DNA of 20,166 nt from Oceanospirillales bacterium (lineage in GTDB: Bacteria; Pseudomonadota; Gammaproteobacteria; Xanthomonadales; SZUA-36), in the NCBI GenBank assembly GCA_003232965.1, contig QIKG01000235.1, positions 1-20,166 on the forward strand, read 5' to 3'. Positions 14,334 through 20,166 of this stretch are shown here, in pieces. Numbering within the stretch: the stretch's first letter is position 1; every line of letters starts with the position of its first letter. The translations under genes were made by a program, and so were the position numbers. The notes below the pieces were generated by a model that was not told where the DNA came from, made no database searches, and was given only the letters and a program-made list of their open reading frames with translations.

Positions 14334-17294
14334 ATGAAAATTATAAAACTCTACCTGATGTTTTTTCTATTTAGCATTTCGCCCTTGGTATTATCGGAAA
14401 CTTTGTTTTCGGATAATTTCCAAGATGGCGATATTAGTGATTGGAGCATCGATGGAAATGGTCCGGTAGCCATTGCTAATTTGTTTAATAGTAATTATTC
14501 CATGCGTTTATTAAATCAAAAAAACGCCACTATAACATTGTCCTCTTCGGGATATAACAATGTGAGTGTGACTGCTGAAATTGTGGCTTTTTTATTGGAG
14601 TCTGGTGATACTTGCATCGCAGAACTATCCAGTGATAACGGTGCCAGTTGGGATCTGATAAAGCGTGTGGTCAACGGTCAAGACAATGGACTTACCTGGT
14701 ATTCTGGAACTATTTCACCCGCAGGTGCTAGTGATAATGCTGTGCTACAACTTAGAATGCGAGCCAACGGCAATAATAATGCTGATAATTGTTACTTTGA
14801 CAATATTTTGGTGATAGGGGATGTGATTGTTACTGGCGGCGGTAGTACCGAAATTCCTTTTACCGATACTTTCGACACCGGCTGGAGTGGATGGACCATT
14901 GATAATGGCAACGCTACTGCAGCGGATGGTGTTACCCAGGAAGCCGGCATCTATGTTTGGTCTGGCAATGCGGTAAAATTTAGAGGGTCGGCTAATATCC
15001 AGCGAAGTTTTTCAACCCTCGGCAAAGCTGGGATCAGCATCGATTGGCATCTATTGGGCGGTTGGTTAGAGTTCGGTGAATCCTGTGATTTGCAGGTGGA
15101 CAGTGGTAATGGGTTTATGACCGTAGCAACACTGGTTAATGGAGAAGATAATTGGCTATACCGCAATGGTACAGTGGCATTAGGAAGTTCGGCAGATAAT
15201 AATGCCAACCTTAAAGTTCGCTTACGGGGTAATCCCAATAACGAATATCATAGTAATGATTTTGATGTTTGTTACGCCGATGAATTTGCTATTTATTCAG
15301 TAACCCCTGAACCGGAAATAACGGTTAGTGGCTCCGGTAGTTTCGGTAGTGTATTAGTGGATGACTCCAGCACTGAAACAATCACTGTCTCTAACGACGG
15401 CACCGCCGGTTTAATCATTGGCGCGGTCTCCGGTGGTAATGCGCAGCCATTTAGTATTAGTGCAGATAGTTGCAGCAATCAAACTATTGCAGCGGGCAGT
15501 AATTGTGCGATTTCAGTGCAGTTTTCACCGACTTCGGTTAATGACTTCAGTGATTCACTTTCCATTCCAAGTAATGATAGTGATGAAGAACTTTCTAGTG
15601 TGGCTCTGAGTGGTAGTGGGTTTGAAAATGGTGAGGGAAATAGTGATTATGATCCGCTCAGCGGTGATGGCAATGTTGATCGTTCAACGGCGACCTTCGC
15701 TACTTTAACCGGCAGCAGTTTTAGTCGTATAGATTATAGCGGTTTTGCGGTTCCGAGTAATGCGGCAAACCCGACTAACACTTTTCAAGGTCGTCTTACC
15801 CTTTCTGGTGAAGCAACTACCGGTACTTTGGTTGAGCAAGGCACTAATCTTAAAGGCAGTTATACCGACCCGGAAAATCTACCTGAATTTGACTATGATT
15901 TGATTCAAGTGGGAACTCATATTATTCCGGTTAACCGTGGGTTAACACTTACCGATCATCCGAGTTGGCAGTATGTTTTAGAACCTGGTCGAGTTTGGAA
16001 TGAAGACGGTGACCAAGGATATAGCAGAGTGGCATTGCCGTTTGCGCTGCAAGAATCCGGCGCTAACTGTACTCACAACGGGGTGATGACTTTCTTATTT
16101 AAAGACGATGGCAGCATTTCTAATCTGGTTTATCAGATCGGCGGTGAAACCTGCCAGTATTTTAAATACGACAGTTGGGGCAATTTAGGCGCCAGTTATG
16201 TGCCAGCAGATGTTAGCAACGCAGCAACCATTATTGACGATTATCAAACGGAGGTCGCCAATAGAATGCCGACCAAACCTATCTTGGCACTTGCCACTGA
16301 TTTTCCTAACAGTAATATAGATGTTTCCCAAATCGGTAGCGACCAATCGGCAGCTCACCGTACTCTTTATGGGGTTGCGGTTGATGGTGTCAATTATGTG
16401 GGTAACTGTGGTACCCGTTGGGGCGACTATCCTTATTGCCATGTGATGAGTGTACCCTCGTATTCGACATCAAAATCTTTTTTTGGTGCGGTGGGTCTAA
16501 TGCGTTTAGAAAAGAAGTTCGCTGGTTCTCAACAGGAAAATACAGTTTCGATTTGCAATGATAATAGTTGGGATCAAGTAACTTGGGGCAATCTAATTGA
16601 TATGGCAACCGGTCGTTATAGCTCTTCCGCATTTCAAGCTGATGAAGGCGATAGCGCCACCTTCAATGATTTCTTTTTGAAATATACCCATAGCGAAAAA
16701 CTTGCGCACGCTTGTAGTTACAGTCAAATTGTATCACCAAATAACCGCTGGGTTTACCATACCTCAGATACTTATTTACTAGGATCAGAAATGAATGATT
16801 TCGATACTAGTATTGATATTTGGGAGATGTTAAATAATGATCTTTGGAAACCCTTGGGTCTCAGTCCAGTGATCACCACTAGCTTAAGAACCAACGATAC
16901 AGCAGCGCAACCTTACGCCGGTTATGGAGTGACCTTACACCGTGATGATATTGTTAAAATTGGCGAATTCCTCAACAAAGCAGAAGGTGCAGTGAACGGC
17001 GTTCAAATGTTAGATGAGACGATGATGGACGAAATGCTACAAAAAACCAGCTTTCACGGTTTAAGTGCGGGTAGTGAGTTTGACTTTTATGATAATGGTT
17101 TTTGGATCTGGAAAGCGGATCAAGCATTAAGTTGCAGTAGTCCGCTTTACATTCCTTATATGTCAGGTTTTGGCGGTATTGCAGTCGGATTGTTACCTAA
17201 CGATATGATTTTTTATACCTTTAGCGATAACGGTGAATATTCGATGCTTAACACAGCGAAAGAACTGAATAAAATTAGGAGCATGTGCAATTAG
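14334..17294 (+). CDS. Large secreted modular protein with C-terminal SxxK serine hydrolase domain
   Basis: The precursor of 986 residues has a signal peptide at about 1-21 (MKIIKLYLMFFLFSISPLVLS). Residues 24-162 and 176-322 are two similar beta-rich modules: both have a first Cys followed by an SDNG/DSGNG turn, a VVNGQDN or LVNGEDN turn and a final CYxDxxxI strand. They look like MAM/CUB-type jelly rolls. Residues about 327-429 resemble an ASPM/SPD-2/Hydin (choice-of-anchor D) immunoglobulin-like domain. Residues about 515-625 repeat the unrecognised Cys domain of the protein at 10836 (DHPSWQYVLEPGRVW, GANCTHNGVMTFLF, GGETCQYF). The catalytic part has PSYSTSKS (S711, K714), VYHTSDTYLLG (Y808) and YMSGFGG. 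GAGG lies nine bases before the ATG. The gene is visibly more AT-rich than its paralogue, suggesting separate acquisition. Probably a surface or secreted hydrolase whose front modules bind substrate or matrix. Confidence 0.85.
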   Translation: MKIIKLYLMFFLFSISPLVLSETLFSDNFQDGDISDWSIDGNGPVAIANLFNSNYSMRLLNQKNATITLSSSGYNNVSVTAEIVAFLLESGDTCIAELSSDNGASWDLIKRVVNGQDNGLTWYSGTISPAGASDNAVLQLRMRANGNNNADNCYFDNILVIGDVIVTGGGSTEIPFTDTFDTGWSGWTIDNGNATAADGVTQEAGIYVWSGNAVKFRGSANIQRSFSTLGKAGISIDWHLLGGWLEFGESCDLQVDSGNGFMTVATLVNGEDNWLYRNGTVALGSSADNNANLKVRLRGNPNNEYHSNDFDVCYADEFAIYSVTPEPEITVSGSGSFGSVLVDDSSTETITVSNDGTAGLIIGAVSGGNAQPFSISADSCSNQTIAAGSNCAISVQFSPTSVNDFSDSLSIPSNDSDEELSSVALSGSGFENGEGNSDYDPLSGDGNVDRSTATFATLTGSSFSRIDYSGFAVPSNAANPTNTFQGRLTLSGEATTGTLVEQGTNLKGSYTDPENLPEFDYDLIQVGTHIIPVNRGLTLTDHPSWQYVLEPGRVWNEDGDQGYSRVALPFALQESGANCTHNGVMTFLFKDDGSISNLVYQIGGETCQYFKYDSWGNLGASYVPADVSNAATIIDDYQTEVANRMPTKPILALATDFPNSNIDVSQIGSDQSAAHRTLYGVAVDGVNYVGNCGTRWGDYPYCHVMSVPSYSTSKSFFGAVGLMRLEKKFAGSQQENTVSICNDNSWDQVTWGNLIDMATGRYSSSAFQADEGDSATFNDFFLKYTHSEKLAHACSYSQIVSPNNRWVYHTSDTYLLGSEMNDFDTSIDIWEMLNNDLWKPLGLSPVITTSLRTNDTAAQPYAGYGVTLHRDDIVKIGEFLNKAEGAVNGVQMLDETMMDEMLQKTSFHGLSAGSEFDFYDNGFWIWKADQALSCSSPLYIPYMSGFGGIAVGLLPNDMIFYTFSDNGEYSMLNTAKELNKIRSMCN

Positions 17295-17357
17295 CCGGCT
17301 TGTTCAAGCAGGCTTCAAATTAGCTTTAACTTGGGATGACAATTAGTCACCCAAGTT
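17293..17357 (+). terminator. Two hairpins after the large hydrolase gene
   Basis: The first hairpin (AGCC-G-GCTTG at 17293-17302 with CAAGC-A-GGCT at 17305-17314) overlaps the stop codon. The second pairs AACTTGGG (17328-17335) and TGAC (17337-17340) with GTCA (17346-17349) and CCCAAGTT (17350-17357), with one bulged A. Neither is followed by a T-run, so ordinary rho-independent termination is only a possibility. They may instead protect the mRNA end. Confidence 0.4.
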
Positions 17358-17441
17358 GAGGTTAACCCTATCTAAATTGGATCGTTAGCGGCTTTTGATC
17401 CGCATCGAATGTTGGCTTTTTAATTTTGAGGAATTTAGCTC

Positions 17442-17897
17442 TTGAATGATAATTTCAAATTACGTAAGGCCAACTTATCAGATATCGCCGGAATACAAAG
17501 TTGTGTTAATGCCGCTTATTCCTTTTACAAAGACGATAATGACCTGCTACCTGAACCACTATTTGATGACTACCACCAAAAAATCACTTCTGATCATTTT
17601 CTTGTGATCGATAACAATACTCATATCGCAGCTATCTTAGTTTTGGTTCTAAAAAAATCTTACTTATTGTTAGATAATATAGCCGTACATCCCAATTTTC
17701 AAAAAAATGGTCTAGGCCGATATCTCCTAGATGTCGCGGAAATCGAAGCTTTAAAATTAGACTATAAAGAAATTCAGTTATACACTAATGCAAAAATGAC
17801 CAATAACCTACAAATATATACTCATATTGGCTATTCAGAATTCACGCGAAGACAGGAATCAGGTTTTCATCGAGTGTATTTTAGAAAAGCGTTGTGA
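17442..17897 (+). CDS. GNAT-family N-acetyltransferase
   Basis: The cytoplasmic protein of 151 residues is the typical length for a single GNAT domain, which moves an acetyl group from acetyl-CoA to an amine. Residues about 75-100 (LLLDNIAVHPNFQKNGLGRYLLDVAE) carry the core strand beta-4 and the pyrophosphate-binding Q-x-x-G-x-G loop. The later NNLQIYTHIGYSEF is the usual C-terminal N-x-x-x-x-x-Y-x-x-x-G-F/Y signature. The start is TTG 17442, with GAGGAA about ten bases before it. An ATG five bases on is out of frame. It is AT-rich like the gene before it. The acceptor is unknown. It is not obviously part of the toxin module on the opposite strand, although acetyltransferases are common cargo in accessory islands. 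Confidence 0.85.
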   Translation: MNDNFKLRKANLSDIAGIQSCVNAAYSFYKDDNDLLPEPLFDDYHQKITSDHFLVIDNNTHIAAILVLVLKKSYLLLDNIAVHPNFQKNGLGRYLLDVAEIEALKLDYKEIQLYTNAKMTNNLQIYTHIGYSEFTRRQESGFHRVYFRKAL

Positions 17898-18011
17898 CAC
17901 TTAAATGTAGCCGTCCATTCTACCACCGTAATTTTTCCCAAATTAACTATCACACGATTTTACGTTTCTACGATGATTTTTCCAAGTTTATATCACCGAA
18001 TTCAGGACTAA

Positions 18012-18955
18012 CTACTTCAGATTATTTTTGATAAAATCAAGCGCTTCTTTTATATCGCTCATTGTTGGTAAATCACCATACACCAAATGTGAAAATACAC
18101 CTGTATATGTAACGCCAAGAGATGCCTGCCAATTCCCGAATTCAGAAAATATCGGCGCATCTATAAGCGGCTGTTCAAAGCAACCCGATTGTTCGAAGAA
18201 GCCAGTTTTCTCATCTTCAATGCAAATATTGCAAAGTGCCATAAACTCTTCACTGGTAACGAAAGCTCGGTATTCGTTATGCTTTAATATCAAGCAAATA
18301 TCATATAGATGTCTAATTCGATTAGATAGCTTTGCAACAGGTTCTTCGTTGTAGCTGTCTTTGATAACACCCAGCATTTTTTCAACAAGTGTTCGCCTGA
18401 CAGACAGAACATTTACCGAAAAACCTTCAAGCACATACTGCGCTATCAAATCAGGTTCGCCTTTTTTGGCCAAAACTTCGGCTATCAGTGTTTGTAACTC
18501 TCGTGATTCAAAAGGTTCAGGCTTGGTAAAGGCGTTGACCTCAACAAGCAACTCAGAAGAGGCTTGCCCAAAAGCGCCACCGTCAATACTTCGCGGATAC
18601 TGATAAACCGTCTTACGGTATTTCGAGCCTTTAGACTCCCGCGCATCCTCTTTCAAATAGGTAAGACCCTGGGTAACCGCTATCTCAACTCTTTTAAGTA
18701 ATTTTTTCCGTGCCGTATTGCTTTTATCACCAGCGAGCACAGCCAAATCAATATCTTCCGAGAAACGATCAATCAATCTGTATGCCTTGGAAAGAGATGT
18801 GCCACCTTTGAATACGACCTCTCCAACATGCAGAGATTCCGAAAGGTATTTAAGTGCTTTTGTCACCCAATAATCTTTTTCAACATAGACCTGTGGCAAA
18901 CCAATTGTTTCAGCGGTGACGGCGCAAAAGCTTCATTGTCTTCATGCAACTTCAT
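18012..18955 (-). pseudogene. AbiEii-type nucleotidyltransferase toxin, frameshifted near the N-terminus
   Basis: The long frame (TTG 18899 to 18012, 295 residues) carries the nucleotidyltransferase signature of AbiEii/AbiGii toxins: GGTSLSKAYR followed by the metal-binding DxD in RFSEDIDLAV. It also has the family opening VYVEKDYWVTKAL and a helical C-terminal half. Known AbiEii proteins add nucleotides to RNA acceptors and arrest growth, in phage defence for some. The natural start is ATG 18955, overlapping the antitoxin stop as TAATG. From there the frame reads MKLHEDNEAFA, then goes out of frame. One missing base near 18919-18926 (GCGCC where GCGGCC would restore it) separates it from AVTAETIGLPQVYVEKDY. 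So it is a broken gene, a TTG-started shorter form, or a sequencing error. The active-site motifs themselves are intact. Confidence 0.8.
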
Positions 18956-19680
18956 TATCGGATGTTCCATTCCTTAGCCATTGGCCACTTTGATCGATCT
19001 AGTTTTAGTTTATAAATCGTCGTCGGATTAAGTGATCGAGCCAAAGAGTTTGGTAGTGATATTTTTAGGCTCGCAAACAACAAACCAACCAACGCCCTGA
19101 CTTGAGGGCTATAATAATTTTGCGCTAATTTCACCAGTCGCCCCTGCTCTCGCTCGGATAATTCGGCGATATATCGGCGCATGATTTCAAGGCTAAGATT
19201 TACATCAGAATCCAAAATTTTCTTTATATCTTTCAATGCATCCAGATATTGAAGCAACTTAACATCCTTTTCCAGGATAGGTATACGCGTCACTACGGTT
19301 TTAATACGGATCGTGCTAAATTCTTTCTCTTGACGACCACCGTTGTACGCAATAGTAATCATGCACGGCACTTGCGTTGTAAGTCCTAGCTGATTATAAA
19401 GCGATAAACCTGTAACATAGCCACGCAAGCAACCATTCTTATACAACATTGAACGGAGCAGTTCCCCATCCGAAGGTTTTCTAATACCAAGCCGTCCCTT
19501 CTTTGGCACATAAAACTTACCTTTAGAAAACCGTTCTAGTCGTTTATCGGCCACCAGCCGGCAAATTGCCTTAATCACGGCACTAGGTGATTTGGCATAA
19601 CTAGGCAACTCCTGGTAGCCAAAAATCTGACCAGCGGGCATGGCTTCAACGGTATTTTGAATAGTTTGCGCAATACTCAT
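18955..19680 (-). CDS. AbiEi-like antitoxin / transcriptional regulator (DUF6088 type)
   Basis: The protein has 241 residues. The N-terminal winged-helix part (MSIAQTIQNTVEAMPAGQIF, SAVIKAICRLVADKRLERF, KGKFYVPKKGRLG) matches the DNA-binding half of AbiEi/DUF6088 antitoxins. The remainder is the antitoxin domain, with GYVTGLSLYNQLGLTTQVP as a typical segment. In AbiE systems the antitoxin represses its own operon and neutralises the nucleotidyltransferase toxin without stable binding (type IV). The longer frame starts at 19719, but ATG 19680 is chosen because AAGGAG lies six bases before it and the protein then begins as in the family. It is followed without a gap by the toxin gene (TAATG overlap). 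If the toxin frameshift is real, this is an orphan antitoxin. Confidence 0.85.
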   Translation of the reverse strand: MSIAQTIQNTVEAMPAGQIFGYQELPSYAKSPSAVIKAICRLVADKRLERFSKGKFYVPKKGRLGIRKPSDGELLRSMLYKNGCLRGYVTGLSLYNQLGLTTQVPCMITIAYNGGRQEKEFSTIRIKTVVTRIPILEKDVKLLQYLDALKDIKKILDSDVNLSLEIMRRYIAELSEREQGRLVKLAQNYYSPQVRALVGLLFASLKISLPNSLARSLNPTTIYKLKLDRSKWPMAKEWNIR

Positions 19681-19706
19681 AGAAATCTCCTTATCCTGCC
19701 AGATTA

Positions 19707-19747
19707 GCTCAATGAGCACAATTTTACAAGTTTATACTTCTATAAAC
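19707..19747. promoter_or_regulatory. Two inverted repeats upstream of the antitoxin gene
   Basis: GCTCA-A-TGAGC (19707-19717) and GTTTATA-CTTC-TATAAAC (19730-19747) are perfect palindromes 27-67 bases before the antitoxin start. AbiEi-type antitoxins autoregulate by binding inverted repeats in their promoter, so these are good operator candidates. The AT-rich second repeat includes a -10-like TATAAA on the transcribed strand. Binding is inferred. Confidence 0.5.
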
Positions 19748-19809
19748 ATGACATATTTAAAAAGCAATTCGCTGACGAAACAGTGGCAAGGAAGCTCGTG
19801 GGCATCTAA

Positions 19810-20166
19810 ATGGGAAGATTGGGGGCAGGTCTGATTGCCATCGTTGCGGGTAACCATTCTTGTAACTTCTTGCTATTGGATCACATTAGTGGGGTAAGCA
19901 CAGGCGGTGGCGGCGAACCCCCGCCGCCAGATTGCGATAGCAAAACCATGTGCTGTGATGATCCAGGTTCAGGTAACCCGGTTTCCTATTTATCCGGTGC
20001 AGAGCGCCTGCGTTATACTGATCTTTGAGCCCGTGGTATTTACCCCATTAATATCACCCGCCGTTATGATAGCCAGACCAGCTATGACAGTCCCTTGGGC
20101 TATGGATGGGCTTTTGACCACGACCGGCGCTTGTTTGAATACCCGGATAACTCCGTTATTATCCGC
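19810..20166 (+). pseudogene. RHS protein N-terminus, interrupted by in-frame TGA, runs off the window
   Basis: The frame from ATG 19810 contains a Gly-rich then Pro-rich linker (GGGGEPPPP), DDPGSGNPVSYLSGAERLRYTDL and then TGA (20026-20028). The same frame continues ARGIYPINITRRYDSQTSYD and SPLGYGWAFDHDRRLFEYPD to the window end. This is the standard start of an RHS core (GNPV, TRRYDS, LGYGW), so the TGA replaces a sense codon. Either the gene is dead, or read-through or a sequence error is involved. The first 28 residues do not look like a secretion signal, there is no good ribosome-binding site, and a stop lies immediately upstream. The original 5' end may therefore have been lost. Orientation is the same as the RHS fragment at the left edge. 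Confidence 0.75.

Noticed and set aside
17442..17897. GNAT gene as part of a GNAT-RHH toxin-antitoxin pair
   Set aside because: No small ribbon-helix-helix partner precedes it on the same strand, and the neighbouring antitoxin belongs to the AbiE-type pair.
19909..19928. GC-rich hairpin as a regulatory element
   Set aside because: The inverted GGCGG/CCGCC arises from coding the Gly-rich and Pro-rich linker of the RHS protein; linkers of this kind explain it.

Overview
The window looks like a piece of a gammaproteobacterial chromosome of moderate GC, probably marine or free-living and heterotrophic. This is judged from the close resemblance of GabT and GabD to the Escherichia coli enzymes, the TonB-dependent receptor, the TPR-sulfotransferase, the RHS remnants and the AbiE-type module. 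No rRNA, tRNA, CRISPR array or intact insertion sequence was seen, so the genus cannot be fixed.

Layout. (1) Bases 1-858 are a broken junction. A truncated RHS/YD-repeat reading frame (+) runs into a short-period repeat array, and the far side of the array is the N-terminus of a truncated FAD-dependent oxidoreductase (-). (2) Bases 859-3605 (-) are a tightly packed gabD-gabT pair for 4-aminobutyrate (GABA) or a related omega-amino acid. (3) From a 261-base divergent spacer a MocR/GabR-type regulator is read to the right. It carries an extra C-terminal domain and lacks the usual PLP lysine. Downstream are a nitrilase-superfamily amidase and a TonB-dependent receptor that ends in a clear terminator. 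(4) Bases 9278-13733 form a compact operon: TPR-sulfotransferase, exported SxxK serine hydrolase and MFS transporter. All three have non-ATG starts. (5) Bases 13734-14333 hold a decayed acyl-CoA thioesterase II (tesB) tail, a tiny membrane-type ORF and a strong hairpin terminator. (6) Bases 14334-17294 encode a large secreted paralogue of the serine hydrolase, with three or more beta-sandwich-like modules in front. (7) After a GNAT acetyltransferase comes an AbiE-like toxin-antitoxin pair (-) whose nucleotidyltransferase toxin has a frameshift near its start. (8) The last 360 bases begin another RHS gene (+) interrupted by an in-frame TGA.

How the genes may work together (inference). The block at 0.9-13.7 kb reads as a catabolic and uptake unit for a GABA-containing or other omega-amino-acid amide. 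The TonB receptor would take it across the outer membrane, the periplasmic serine hydrolase (same fold superfamily as beta-lactamases and 6-aminohexanoate-dimer hydrolase) would cleave it, and the MFS carrier would move the product. The nitrilase-type amidase would release an amino acid, which GabT and GabD convert to succinate under control of the odd MocR protein. The substrate is unknown. The flanks (RHS fragments, repeat array, tesB remnant, AbiE) show a rearranging, accessory-type neighbourhood.
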